Positions 17,024 to 25,919 of a stretch of DNA of 45,167 nucleotides are shown here, in pieces. The stretch lies in NCBI GenBank assembly GCA_034005175.1, contig JAVEVF010000001.1, forward strand, positions 1-45,167. The letters run 5' to 3'. Under the pieces are notes generated by a model, which ran no database searches, was not told where the DNA came from, and saw only the letters and a program-made list of their open reading frames with translations. Position numbers and translations under genes: made by a program. Source of the DNA: JAVEVF01 sp034005175 (GTDB lineage: Bacteria > Actinomycetota > Coriobacteriia > Anaerosomatales > SLCP01). Within the stretch, counting starts at the first letter, position 1; the number at the start of each line of letters is the position of its first letter.

Positions 17024-17063
17024 CGAACACCCGTTCGACACGAACACCTGTTCGCGCTAGACT
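17024..17063 (+). promoter_or_regulatory. tandem LexA (SOS) boxes overlapping the helicase promoter
   Basis: Two perfect matches to the Gram-positive LexA box CGAAC-N4-GTTCG lie at 17024-17037 and 17041-17054. The promoter TCGACA (17035-17040), a 17-base spacer and TAGACT (17058-17063) is interleaved with them: the first box touches the -35 and the second fills the spacer. LexA bound here would block RNA polymerase, so the helicase gene should be damage-inducible. Confidence 0.88.
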
Positions 17064-17099
17064 GGACTCGTCCCGCTCCCACGTTGCCGAGGAGTCGCG

Positions 17100-19175
17100 A
17101 TGGATGGCCCGTCCCCCGCACCGTCCGCATGCACCAACAGCATCCACGCGTCGCTCGACAGCCGCCAGCTCAAGGCGGTAGTGCACGGCGATGGGCCCCT
17201 GCTCATCCTCGCAGGGGCCGGAACCGGCAAGACGATGGCGCTCGCGCACAGGGTGGCATACCTCATCGAGCGTGGTGCGGATCCCAGGCGTATCCTCTTG
17301 CTCACGTTCACGCGCAGGGCGGCAAGAGAGATGATCTCGCGGGTGGAGTCCATCTTGAGGGCAAGCGGCTTTCCCGCGCGCGCACAGGCAGCGGTGTTCG
17401 GCGGGACCTTCCACTCGGTGGCGGCGCGCCTTTTGCGCGCACATGCGCGCGACGTGGGTCTCGCATCCTCGTTCACCATACTCGACCGAGCGGATGCAGA
17501 AGATCTCATGCAGCTGTGCAGGACTGAGCTTGACCTTGCGCCTCTCGATGGTCGCCGGTTCCCGCAGAAGTCGACGTGTCTGGACATCTACAGCCGTTGT
17601 GTGAACTCCAACGCACCGCTCAAAGAGGTGCTACAACACCGCTTTCCCTGGTGTAGCGAGTGGCAAGACGGTCTGGCAGCGCTGTTCGACCTCTACACCG
17701 ACGGCAAGGCCTCGCAGCACGTTCTCGACTACGATGACCTCCTCCTGTTCTTCTACGGTCTGCTGGAATCAAGCGCGGGAGAGCGTGTGCGCCGGCGTTT
17801 CGACCACGTGCTTGTCGACGAATACCAGGACACCAACGTTCTGCAAGCCGAGATCCTCTCGGCTCTTCGGCCTGATGGCAGCGGGGTCACGGCAGTAGGA
17901 GATGACGCACAAGCAATCTATTCGTTTCGCGCCGCCACAGTGCGAAACATCCTCGATTTCGAGTGCCGATTCCCATCCGCGCATGTCATCACGTTGGAGC
18001 GCAGTTTTCGTTCTACCGCACCCATTCTCGCAGTGGGAAACACGCTCATGAGCGAGGCTGCCGAGAAGAGAGAGAAGACGCTCTTCTCGCAGCGAGCAGG
18101 CGGCGCCACGCCCGAGCTTGTCACGTGTTCCGATGAGAACGAGCAGGCGTCCTGGGTGGCCGAGCGAGTGCTGGCGAAGCGTGAGGAAGGCATAGCTCTG
18201 CAGCGCCAAGCTGTCCTCTTTCGTGCGGCACATCATGGGGTAGCGCTAGAGATGGAACTAGCTCACCGAGATATCCCCTTCGTGAAGTACGGCGGCTTGA
18301 AGTTCATCGAGTCCGCTCACGTGAAGGATCTCCTAGCGTTTCTGCGACTGGCCGAGAACCCGCTTGACCGCACCGCTGCGCTGCGAGTGTTGTGCTTGCT
18401 GCCTGGAATCGGCCCGAGGAAGGCTCTTGCCCTCTCCCATGCGCTGACCGAGGCAAACGGCGATTTCAAGGCGGTCGCTGGCCTCTCGGTCCCTGTGGCT
18501 GCGGCCTCGGCGTGGGCTGAGTTCCTAACACTCATGAGCGACCTCGCACACACCGCAGCTGACGATCTGGCCGCCCAAGTGCATGCGGCGCGCGTCTTCT
18601 ACGGCCCCCTCTGCCGCGTTCGCTACGATTCACCCGAGCCGCGACTCGGCGATCTGGAACGCATCGAAGCCACCGCCTCGCGGTTCCCGACGCGTGCGGC
18701 GCTCCTCGCCGACCTCGCGCTCGACCCGCCGGCGTACACGCAAGACCTCGCAGGCCCCCCGCTCCTCGATGAGGAGTACCTCGTGCTGTCGACCATTCAC
18801 TCCGCGAAAGGTTTGGAGTTTGACTGCGTGTACGTCATCCATGCCGCTGACGGCAATATCCCCTCCGATATGTCCTGCGGAAGCGCCGAGGAGATCGACG
18901 AGGAGCGGCGGCTGCTCTACGTCGCATGCACCCGCGCGCGTGACTGGCTTACGGTCACGGTCCCCCTGCGCTACTACGTTCAGCCGTCCGGCGGGTCCGA
19001 TCGCCACGGCTATGCACAGCCATCCCGCTTCCTAACGCCTGCAGTGCGTTCATGCTTCTCTGAGGTGCAGACATGCGCGCGCACACAAACAGCACCCGAG
19101 GGTGCGAGCGCAGCGTGTGTCTCGGCGGACCCACGCGCGGCGATACGCGAGCTCTGGCGCGGCGACACCGCCTAG
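17100..19175 (+). CDS. UvrD/PcrA-type superfamily 1 DNA helicase
   Basis: 691 residues. Motifs in order: LDSRQLKAVVHGDGPLLILAGAGTGKT (Q motif and Walker A), TFTRRAAREM (Ia), VDEYQDTN (II, Walker B), GDDAQAIYSFRAA (III), LERSFRSTAPIL (IV), STIHSAKGLEFDCVYVIH (V), and EERRLLYVACTRARDWL (VI). It unwinds DNA 3' to 5' in repair or replication restart. It is shorter at the C-terminus than typical PcrA and ends in an Ala/Arg-rich tail, so it may be a second UvrD paralogue. The ATG at 17100 follows GAGGAG. Two LexA boxes precede it. It overlaps the convergent downstream gene by four bases. Confidence 0.93.
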   Translation: MDGPSPAPSACTNSIHASLDSRQLKAVVHGDGPLLILAGAGTGKTMALAHRVAYLIERGADPRRILLLTFTRRAAREMISRVESILRASGFPARAQAAVFGGTFHSVAARLLRAHARDVGLASSFTILDRADAEDLMQLCRTELDLAPLDGRRFPQKSTCLDIYSRCVNSNAPLKEVLQHRFPWCSEWQDGLAALFDLYTDGKASQHVLDYDDLLLFFYGLLESSAGERVRRRFDHVLVDEYQDTNVLQAEILSALRPDGSGVTAVGDDAQAIYSFRAATVRNILDFECRFPSAHVITLERSFRSTAPILAVGNTLMSEAAEKREKTLFSQRAGGATPELVTCSDENEQASWVAERVLAKREEGIALQRQAVLFRAAHHGVALEMELAHRDIPFVKYGGLKFIESAHVKDLLAFLRLAENPLDRTAALRVLCLLPGIGPRKALALSHALTEANGDFKAVAGLSVPVAAASAWAEFLTLMSDLAHTAADDLAAQVHAARVFYGPLCRVRYDSPEPRLGDLERIEATASRFPTRAALLADLALDPPAYTQDLAGPPLLDEEYLVLSTIHSAKGLEFDCVYVIHAADGNIPSDMSCGSAEEIDEERRLLYVACTRARDWLTVTVPLRYYVQPSGGSDRHGYAQPSRFLTPAVRSCFSEVQTCARTQTAPEGASAACVSADPRAAIRELWRGDTA

Positions 19176-19954
19176 CGGCGGTCGGACTCCAGTGCGTGGT
19201 TCTTGTTGTTGGTGCTGTTCGGGTGGCCGGAGATGAACCTGACCGCATCGGCCACGGAGTCCGTGACGAAGATGCGATCGATATCGGACATCTCAATGGT
19301 GCCCTCGGCTGCCAGGTTATCGCGGAAGAAGTCGATGAGCGGCATCCAGAAATCCCAGCCGAGCGCTACGATGGCGAAGTCCACCATCTTCCCGGTTTGA
19401 ATGAGTGTCAGCGTCTCAAACAGCTCATCGAGCGTGCCAAAGCCGCCTGGCATCACCACGAACGCACATGAGTACTTCAGCAACATGACCTTGCGCACGA
19501 AGAAGTGCTCGAACTCGATGACCCGGTCCACATAGGGGTTCGCGTGTTGCTCGGCGGGAAGATGGATGTTCGCCCCGATGGACAACCCACCCTCTTCTTG
19601 TGCGCCCCTGTTCGCTGCCTCCATGATGCCGGGCCCTGCACCTGTCATCACCGCGTAGCCATTGCGCGCGAGCTCGCGGCCCATCTCTCGCGCAAGCTCG
19701 TAGTAGCGATGCCCCTCGGAGAACCGCGCTGATCCAAAGACCGTGACGGTGGGTTCCTCGATTGACAGGAACTCGAACCCGCGCAAGAACTCAAGGAAGA
19801 CACGCACCGCACTCTCGACGTTGTCTGAGTGCTGTCGTTTGCCCGCAAGGAACTCCGCTTCAACGCCGTACACTTGCTCCAGGAGCGACGCGGGCTGCGG
19901 GGACTTCTCGGATGACGGTTCAGGCGAAGCGGTGTCACGCGTCTCATCACCCAC
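19172..19954 (-). CDS. LOG-family (TIGR00730) Rossmann-fold protein, probable nucleoside-5'-monophosphate phosphoribohydrolase
   Basis: 260 residues from a GTG at 19954, eight bases after GAGGTG. The core has VTVFGSARF, AVMTGAGPGIMEAANRGA, and the family signature VMPGGFGTLDELFETLTLIQTGK. Characterised LOG proteins remove ribose 5-phosphate from cytokinin ribotides or related nucleotides; the bacterial housekeeping role is uncertain. The first 40 residues are polar and unconserved. It ends in a four-base overlap with the convergent helicase gene. Confidence 0.88.
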   Translation of the reverse strand: MGDETRDTASPEPSSEKSPQPASLLEQVYGVEAEFLAGKRQHSDNVESAVRVFLEFLRGFEFLSIEEPTVTVFGSARFSEGHRYYELAREMGRELARNGYAVMTGAGPGIMEAANRGAQEEGGLSIGANIHLPAEQHANPYVDRVIEFEHFFVRKVMLLKYSCAFVVMPGGFGTLDELFETLTLIQTGKMVDFAIVALGWDFWMPLIDFFRDNLAAEGTIEMSDIDRIFVTDSVADAVRFISGHPNSTNNKNHALESDRR

Positions 19955-20022
19955 CGGGGCCACACCTCGTTTCACAGCAGAGACGGTCTTCGGGCACAGG
20001 CGGCACACGCGCCGACAATCCT

Positions 20023-20607
20023 TTAGTATCTGTTCGCACCATCGCGTAGGTCAAGCAGATGGCATGATGCCTCGAGCGTGCTCACGAAATAGAAGGCCTC
20101 CTCCAAGGTCCGTCCACGTGCAAACGGACCATGCGTGGCAAGGACGGCAATGGGGTGATCGGCAAGCGCATCTGCCAGCACCACCGCAGCTTCAGGCGAG
20201 CCGACGGTCTGAGCGGCCTGAACTACTGGCACTTCGCCAAGCACATACAACCCCTCGGAGTCGATGGGTTCGACCGCCGAGGAGATCATCGAGCGCCACA
20301 CGGTGTGTATGGTGTGTGCGTGCACCACTGCCTGCGCATCGGTGACCTCGTAGATGGCTCGATGTACCACGATCTCGCGGCTGCACTCCTCGTCGCGTTC
20401 GCACGCGGCCATCTCAGTCCACACGACATCACGTTCTTCAAGGCGCCCGAGCATCGATCCTCGGCGCGTTATGACGATTCGATCTCCGTGACGCTCCGAG
20501 AGGTTGCCGCCGTGACTAGAGACCGCTCCTGTGACAAACAGGTCGCGGCCGATAGCTGAGAACCGCTCGAATGTCGCTCGGCCGATGATAGGGTCAAGTG
20601 CGCTCAC
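20023..20607 (-). CDS. class II aldolase/adducin-family protein (sugar-phosphate aldolase type)
   Basis: 194 residues from a GTG at 20607 behind GGAGAGGAG. SSHGGNLSER matches the substrate-binding S-x-x-G-N-x-S segment of fuculose- or ribulose-phosphate aldolases and epimerases. VVHAHTIHTVW holds two of the Zn-binding histidines, and VLATHGPFARGRTLEEAF holds the third. Such enzymes cleave or epimerise short sugar phosphates with Zn2+; the exact substrate cannot be read from sequence. It lies 52 bases after the PPi-phosphofructokinase gene in the same direction. Confidence 0.85.
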   Translation of the reverse strand: MSALDPIIGRATFERFSAIGRDLFVTGAVSSHGGNLSERHGDRIVITRRGSMLGRLEERDVVWTEMAACERDEECSREIVVHRAIYEVTDAQAVVHAHTIHTVWRSMISSAVEPIDSEGLYVLGEVPVVQAAQTVGSPEAAVVLADALADHPIAVLATHGPFARGRTLEEAFYFVSTLEASCHLLDLRDGANRY

Positions 20608-20659
20608 TCCCGCTCCTCTCCCACCTCGCGTGACGACGCCTCGTGGCAAGGATGTGTTC

Positions 20660-21898
20660 TCAGCACTCGGGTTCGGGATGGTCAGTCTTCTGATACTCAA
20701 GAGACCGGGCAAGACGGTACAGGTCGCTGTCACGTTCGATGAGGCGAACGCGTGTCTTGAGCGTCTCGGGGTCGATAAGCTCATCGAAGGGTACATACTT
20801 CAGTTCGAACTGTCTCTCCACGCTCACCATGTGACCGGCGAGCCCCTCGGCGATAAGCGCCCGGTGAGCGCCCACACCAAGCTGAGTGCCGAGCAACACA
20901 TCGTACGCGCTGGGCTCCGCACATCGCGATTCGTATCCGATCTGCTTGTGACGCACCTTCACGCTCGTGCCGGTCTGCTCCACGTATAGCCGTTCCATCT
21001 CTTCGGCGAGCATCTTGCCGATATGGGCCGAGCCCAGCTGGATGTTCCCGTGCTCATCGGTGACGGTGGGCCGTTGCTCATCAGGAAGGATGTCCGCGAG
21101 CCCCTCGGCGACACACACGATACCGTGGCGGCGACCGTCACGCTCGCGCGCCCGCAGGAGGTCCACGAGCTCTTGTGCGGTGGCACGCACGTCGAACACA
21201 CCATCAAAATCCTCCACGGAAAGCATGCGTGTCGCCTCGCCGGCGATGCCCGCGGCATAGGTGAGCCATCCGGCCTTGCGCCCCATGATTTCCAGGACGT
21301 ACCACACACGCGTCGAACGCGCGTCTGCGCCGAGGTTGCGTATCTCGGCAGCAGCGAAATGAGCGGCGGAGAAGAACCCGAACGTCCAATCGATGCCGAA
21401 GTAGTCGTTGTCGATGGTCTTTGGCAGGTGAACGACGGCCAGGCGCCTCAGCCCGGGGTCAAGTTCCTGCATGCGATGCAGGTAGTTGGCGGTCTTCAGC
21501 GTGTCATCCCCGCCGATTGACACGAGCGCATCGATCTCCAGCGCGTCAAACGCGTCGTATACCCGCCGCAGTTTCGCACTCTTCTGCGAGTCTGCGAGGT
21601 CTTCAAGGCTCGCCACCATCTTGCCAGGATTCGCTCGCGAGGTGCGCAACACGATGTCCTTGCGGTTTCTGATCTGTGAGACGTCGTCACGGCGCAGGCA
21701 CGCGTAGTGTTCGCCCTCGACAAGCCGCTCGTCTGGCGAGTAGCGTTCGAGGTTCTCATAGCCATCGAAAAAGCCGATGACCGAGATGCCCGAGTTCAAG
21801 AAGTTCAACGTAGCAGCCGAGATGACCGCGTTGGCTGCGGGCGCGGGCCCGCCGGAGAACAGGATTCCTACCCGCTTGATGCTCTGCGCTCTTGTCAT
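20660..21898 (-). CDS. pfp: pyrophosphate-dependent 6-phosphofructokinase
   Basis: 412 residues; transfers phosphate between PPi and fructose 6-phosphate reversibly. GILFSGGPAPAANAVI is the nucleotide/PPi loop. The donor-specificity motif is GGDDTLKT, where an Asp in place of Gly marks PPi enzymes, and PKTIDNDYFGID carries the Lys typical of them. MGRKAGWLTYAAG is the catalytic MGR region. With a class I aldolase nearby it supports glycolysis or gluconeogenesis running on PPi. The ATG at 21898 has only GGGGGT upstream. Confidence 0.93.
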   Translation of the reverse strand: MTRAQSIKRVGILFSGGPAPAANAVISAATLNFLNSGISVIGFFDGYENLERYSPDERLVEGEHYACLRRDDVSQIRNRKDIVLRTSRANPGKMVASLEDLADSQKSAKLRRVYDAFDALEIDALVSIGGDDTLKTANYLHRMQELDPGLRRLAVVHLPKTIDNDYFGIDWTFGFFSAAHFAAAEIRNLGADARSTRVWYVLEIMGRKAGWLTYAAGIAGEATRMLSVEDFDGVFDVRATAQELVDLLRARERDGRRHGIVCVAEGLADILPDEQRPTVTDEHGNIQLGSAHIGKMLAEEMERLYVEQTGTSVKVRHKQIGYESRCAEPSAYDVLLGTQLGVGAHRALIAEGLAGHMVSVERQFELKYVPFDELIDPETLKTRVRLIERDSDLYRLARSLEYQKTDHPEPEC

Positions 21899-21941
21899 GC
21901 GCTATACCCCCAGGTCGCTGTTACCGATCGCACGTCCGCAC

Positions 21942-22910
21942 TCAGCACGCGCCCTCTTCGATGATGCCGATAGCGCGCAACCGCTCGTATCGAGAAGCCA
22001 CCAGCGCATCAGACGGCAAATCACAAAGCGTGTCCAGTGCAGACGCAATGCGTTCGCGCACCGCGTTGAACACGCCGTCAGGTTCACGGTGCGCCCCGCC
22101 GAGCGGTTCGGGGATGATCTCATCGACGATTCCCAAGCCGATGAGGTCCTCGGCGGTCATGGCGAGACAGGTGGCGACATCAGAGGCGCGGCCTGCGTCC
22201 TTATGGAGAATCGACGCACATGCCTCCGGAGTGATCACGGAATAATACGAGTTCTCAAGCATGATAAGCCGATCACCGAAGCCGATGGCAAGCGCGCCTC
22301 CCGAACCGCCCTCACCGATACCCACAGCCACGACGGGCACGCGCAGGCCCGAGAGCAGCTCGAGCGACTCGGCGATCGCCCACGCCTGACCGCGCTCTTC
22401 GGCTTCGATGCCCGGGTATGCACCTGGTGTGTCGATGAGTGTGACAAGCGGCAGCGCGAACTTCTCGGCAAGGCGCATCACACGCATGGCCTTACGGAAG
22501 CCCTCCGGATGCGCCATACCGAAGTTCCACGCGATGTTCTCGCGGACGTTCTTTCCCTTGCGATGGCCCAGGACCACGACTCGACGGCCGCCGATGGTGG
22601 CGAGCGCCGCGACGATGGCCCCGTCGTCGCCGTACACGCGGTCGCCGTGCAGCTCCACCACGTCCGTGAAGATGGCAGCAAGGTAGTCCTGTGCCTTAGG
22701 ACGCTGTGGATGGCGGCTGATCTGCACGCGGTCCCACGGCGAGAGATCCGTATAGGTGCTCTGGCGCAGAGCCTCGACCTCATCTGCCAGCGAGGCGACC
22801 TCGGCGGCAAGCTCGGGGTTCTCCGAAAGATCGAGGCCGAGCAGCTCTTCGAGTCTGCTCTCAAGCTCAGCGAGCGGTCGCTCGAACTCCATGATGTGGC
22901 GCTTCGTCAC
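21942..22910 (-). CDS. accA: acetyl-CoA carboxylase carboxyltransferase subunit alpha
   Basis: 322 residues. MEFERPLAELESRLEEL is the usual N-terminal helix; LIDTPGAYPGIEAEERGQAWAIAESL and IGEGGSGGALAIGFGDRLIMLENSYYSVITPEACASIL are the carboxybiotin and CoA-binding core. It pairs with AccD to move CO2 from biotin to acetyl-CoA, giving malonyl-CoA for fatty acids. The GTG at 22910 overlaps the accD stop by four bases and has AAGGA upstream; an ATG at 22892 is the alternative. Confidence 0.97.
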   Translation of the reverse strand: MTKRHIMEFERPLAELESRLEELLGLDLSENPELAAEVASLADEVEALRQSTYTDLSPWDRVQISRHPQRPKAQDYLAAIFTDVVELHGDRVYGDDGAIVAALATIGGRRVVVLGHRKGKNVRENIAWNFGMAHPEGFRKAMRVMRLAEKFALPLVTLIDTPGAYPGIEAEERGQAWAIAESLELLSGLRVPVVAVGIGEGGSGGALAIGFGDRLIMLENSYYSVITPEACASILHKDAGRASDVATCLAMTAEDLIGLGIVDEIIPEPLGGAHREPDGVFNAVRERIASALDTLCDLPSDALVASRYERLRAIGIIEEGAC

Positions 22911-23788
22911 GATGCCACATCCTTTGCGGCGAGGTAATCAAGAAGCAACGTCACTCGCGACAGCAGCTGTGCGCGCGGCACCACATCATCGATCATGCCG
23001 TGCTCAAGCAGGTACTCCGCAGACTGGAACCCCTTAGGCAGGTGCTGCTTGATTGTCTGCTCTATGACACGGGGGCCTGCAAAACCTACGAGCGCGCCGG
23101 GCTCCGCAAGGATCACATCAGCGAGCACAGCGAATGAAGCGGTCACACCGCCCATGGTGGGGTTGGTGAGCACCGAGATGTAGCCCAAACGCGCCTCGGC
23201 GAACCTGCGCACCGCAGCCGAGGTCTTCGCCATCTGCATGAGCGAGAGCATACCCTCCTGCATGCGCGCACCACCTGACGCCGCGAAGAGCACGACCGCA
23301 CGGCGCTCACTTGTCGCTAGCTCGAAGGCGCGCGCTACTTTCTCGCCGACGGCAGAGCCCATCGAGGCTCCGATGAAGCGGAAGTCCATGGCGCCGAGGA
23401 TGACGGGGTGACCGTCGATAGTGGCGCGCCCGAAGACGATGCCCTCGGTGAGCCCCGAGCGCTCGTGTGCGGACGCGAGGCTTTCTGTGTACGGCTTCGC
23501 TGCCACAAACCCCAGCGGATCGGTGGAGCCCACACCCGCATCGAACTCCTCGAAGGTACCCTCGTCTGCGATGAGCTGCACCCGTTGGTGTGCGGTGAGG
23601 TCGAAGTGGTACTCACAGTGCGGGCACACGCGCATGTTCTCGGCAAGCTGCCCTTCGTACACGATGCGCTTGCACCCCGCGCACTTGTTCCACACGCCAT
23701 CGGCCACCCCTCCTTTGGGGGAGTGTCCGCTTCCAGCACTCGTGTATCGCCGCGCTTCGCGCGCCTTGAACCAGTCAGAGATCGACAT
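22907..23788 (-). CDS. accD: acetyl-CoA carboxylase carboxyltransferase subunit beta
   Basis: 293 residues. The N-terminal zinc ribbon is NKCAGCKRIVYEGQ then VCPHCEYHF (four Cys). The crotonase-like carboxyltransferase core has ASGGARMQEGMLSLMQMAKTSAA, VLTNPTMGGVTASFA, and GFAGPRVIEQTIKQHLPKGFQSAEYLLEHGMID, all typical. It is translationally coupled to accA and lies 42 bases after the aldolase gene. Confidence 0.97.
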   Translation of the reverse strand: MSISDWFKAREARRYTSAGSGHSPKGGVADGVWNKCAGCKRIVYEGQLAENMRVCPHCEYHFDLTAHQRVQLIADEGTFEEFDAGVGSTDPLGFVAAKPYTESLASAHERSGLTEGIVFGRATIDGHPVILGAMDFRFIGASMGSAVGEKVARAFELATSERRAVVLFAASGGARMQEGMLSLMQMAKTSAAVRRFAEARLGYISVLTNPTMGGVTASFAVLADVILAEPGALVGFAGPRVIEQTIKQHLPKGFQSAEYLLEHGMIDDVVPRAQLLSRVTLLLDYLAAKDVAS

Positions 23789-23830
23789 TGATGCCTCGTG
23801 TCAGACGCCTAACGGAGCCGGCGGCCCGTC

Positions 23831-24787
23831 TTATAGCGAGTAGTCCTCCGCGCCCTCGAAGACCCGGAGTGCGTCCTCGGCGCTGTAGTCGCTCAGAGTG
23901 ATGGCGCTGATGGCTTTCGTCAAGCGCACGGCCTCGTCAAGCGACCTCTGGTGGATGTTGCGCCCAGTCGCGTTGCCCACAGCGCCGCCGACATGGATCT
24001 GCTCCCAGAGCTGTGTGAGGAAGGTCTTCGCGTCAACGGTCGATCCACCGGCGCACACCAGGCCGGTGCGGCCCGAAGCGAGCGAGGCCTGCTCCAGCAG
24101 CTCTGCTGAGGATGCCTGCTCGCTGCCCTTGGGTGGATTCACCTTGACGAAGTCCGCGCCGAGCGCGACCGCGACACCGGCGGCGCCGGCGATGAGGTGA
24201 GCGTCCTTCTCGTTGGCGACGGCTTTGCCCCGCGGGTACATCCACAACACGACAAGCAGGCCAAGAGCGTGGGCGTCCGCGATGAGCTGCCCCGCTTCCA
24301 TCATCATCTGGGACTCGTACTCCGAGCCGATGTAGATGGTGTAGCCGATGCCCACGACGTTCACGCCGTTGTCGCGCAGATCGGCTACGGTCTGGATGTC
24401 GTAGAGCTGTGGCGAGTAGGGATCGTCCTGGTGCTTGGCGGGGTCTTGGCTCGTCTTCACGAGATGGGATTTGCTGTTCATCTTCACCAGGTAGTTGACG
24501 TTCGGGTAGTCCGCCGCGTACTGGGCAACAAGGCCCCGCTGGCCGGCCAGGACACCAACGACACCCTGCGTGCCAATGCGGAAGAGGTGCTCGGGCTCGG
24601 CGTCCTCGATAGCGATGCCCTCGCCGTAGAAGTCATCGTTGAGATGTTCCACCTTCTGGTCGCATGCGAACAGCATAAGGCGACCTGTGCCACGAGTTGC
24701 TTTGAGGTAGTTGTCGACGTAGAGCTCACGCGCCTCAGCAGGAACATCAGCGGGCACACGGACCTGATCACGGGTGATGCTAGGCAT
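23831..24787 (-). CDS. class I fructose-bisphosphate aldolase, DhnA/archaeal type
   Basis: 318 residues, a (beta/alpha)8 Schiff-base aldolase. GRLMLFACDQKVEHLNDDF is the N-terminal strand with an Asp important for catalysis. GADFVKVNPP holds the lysine expected to form the Schiff base. VCAGGSTVDAKTFLTQLWEQIHVGGAVGNATGRNIHQR binds the phosphate. It splits fructose 1,6-bisphosphate, fitting the PPi-phosphofructokinase three genes away. The ATG follows AGGAGGGG. The 137 bases upstream probably hold the promoter of the whole leftward cluster; I see no clear consensus hexamers. Confidence 0.9.
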   Translation of the reverse strand: MPSITRDQVRVPADVPAEARELYVDNYLKATRGTGRLMLFACDQKVEHLNDDFYGEGIAIEDAEPEHLFRIGTQGVVGVLAGQRGLVAQYAADYPNVNYLVKMNSKSHLVKTSQDPAKHQDDPYSPQLYDIQTVADLRDNGVNVVGIGYTIYIGSEYESQMMMEAGQLIADAHALGLLVVLWMYPRGKAVANEKDAHLIAGAAGVAVALGADFVKVNPPKGSEQASSAELLEQASLASGRTGLVCAGGSTVDAKTFLTQLWEQIHVGGAVGNATGRNIHQRSLDEAVRLTKAISAITLSDYSAEDALRVFEGAEDYSL

Positions 24788-24924
24788 CTGAGACCCCTCC
24801 TGGTTTCGATCGGACTTCTCAGGGTGAGCGCGAACTATGCAGTGACGCTCACGATTCAGCTTAGTCGAACAGACAGGTGTTTTCTAGCGAGTAGAGCTGC
24901 CCCGCTCCCGTTGACACCTTCTGT

Positions 24925-25350
24925 CTATGACGCGATGGCCTGAAGTCGTCGCTCTTCCAGTCTCCGCTCGAATTCAGTCGGAGACAAGTCGCCGATCGAT
25001 GAATGGCGCCGGTAGGTGTTGTAGAAGCCCTCGATATAGCGGAAGAGCGCGAACCTCGCCGCGTCCCTCGTTCTGAAGGTGTGACGGTGCACGCACTCCT
25101 TCTTGATGGTCGCCATCACCGACTCGGTGACCGCATCGTCTCCCGGAGCGCCGACGCTGCCCATCGAGGCCAGGATCCCCGACTCCCGAAGCGTCCTGCC
25201 AAACGCCATGGATCGGTATTGAGCGCCGCGATCCGAGTGATGTATCAGTCCGGCAGCAGGCCTGCGCAGTATGGTCGCCATCGAGAGCGCGTCGACGACG
25301 ATGTCTGCCTTGAGGTCGTCTCGCATCGACCAGCCCACGATCTTCTTCGT
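24925..25350 (-). mobile_element. truncated IS3-family transposase (OrfB C-terminal fragment)
   Basis: About 140 residues of the rve integrase core: KKIVGWSMRDDL, GLIHHSDRGAQY (second catalytic Asp), DDAVTESVMATIKKEC (catalytic Glu region), and FYNTYRRHSSIGDLSPTEFE (conserved C-terminal end). The first catalytic Asp and all of OrfA are missing, so it cannot be active. A sequence starting TGTCAACGGGAGCGGG on the minus strand just after the stop (near 24915) could be the right terminal inverted repeat. Upstream it is fused in frame to YD-repeat sequence. Confidence 0.8.
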
Positions 25351-25789
25351 GGCTGCCTCGGTGTTGTAGTCGACCGAGACACCGCCTGTCCCCCACATGC
25401 CGCCCGTTATCGACTTGAGCTGGTCGCCATCGTCATAGGTATACTCAGTGGTCCAGCTGCCTGGCCCGATCTTGAGGGTCGAGGCGACGGGCAGGTTCTT
25501 TGCGCCGTCCCATGTGAGCGCCCGTGAGACGTCGACCGCTTCAGGCACGAGAGCGAAGTGTGCCGTGCTCGTAGTGCTTCGAGTCCTCGGTGCGTTTCTC
25601 GACGATCTCGCGCTCGACGGGGGAAGGCTCGCGCTCGACGGGGGGAGCCGAGGCGGATGTCTCGACCGGGAGGTCCAGGGGCGGGGCGGCGAGAGCCGCA
25701 GGGGCTCCTTCGAGGAGCGGTGAGGTCAGAAGGACGAGAGACAGCACGCAGGAGACAGCGCGACCCAGATGCTCGCGGACCCGTTTCAC
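25350..25789 (-). pseudogene. remnant of a secreted RHS/YD-repeat protein, deleted and interrupted by IS3
   Basis: Two pieces in different frames. The 5' piece (25541-25789) starts at a GTG behind GAGAGGAGGG and encodes a signal peptide (basic KRVREHLGRA, hydrophobic VLSLVLLTSPLLEG, cleavage near ALAAP), then a Pro/Glu-rich stretch ending EKRTEDSKHYE, like the start of large RHS/YD-repeat cell-surface proteins. It stops in frame at 25541. The second piece (about 25350-25560) reads ALTWDGAKNLPVASTL and EYTYDDGDQLKSITG, a YD repeat, then runs into the IS3 fragment. Most of the original gene has gone. The parent was probably a polymorphic toxin or wall protein (inference). Confidence 0.7.
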
Positions 25790-25868
25790 GAGCCCTCCTC
25801 TCAAGCCTCCTCGCGAAGGCCCCCCGGTGCGGGAAGGCGACAGGCTCCCCGCCGAGCCGCGGATCGAG

Positions 25869-25893
25869 TTGTCGCATACACCATATGCGACAA
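25869..25893. promoter_or_regulatory. perfect 25-base palindrome of unknown role
   Basis: TTGTCGCATA and TATGCGACAA (10-base arms) around CACCA. It lies between the GNAT gene and the RHS remnant. No T-run follows on either strand, so it is a weak terminator candidate; an operator of the lost RHS gene is equally possible. Confidence 0.5.
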
Positions 25894-25919
25894 GAGGCGC
25901 GAGAGGCCAGGGACCGCCG

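Noticed and set aside
15782..17527. 581-codon plus-strand frame across mgtE, the tRNA and the helicase start
   Set aside because: It reads through a tRNA and antisense to mgtE, and the clear helicase frame overlaps it; it is a shadow frame.
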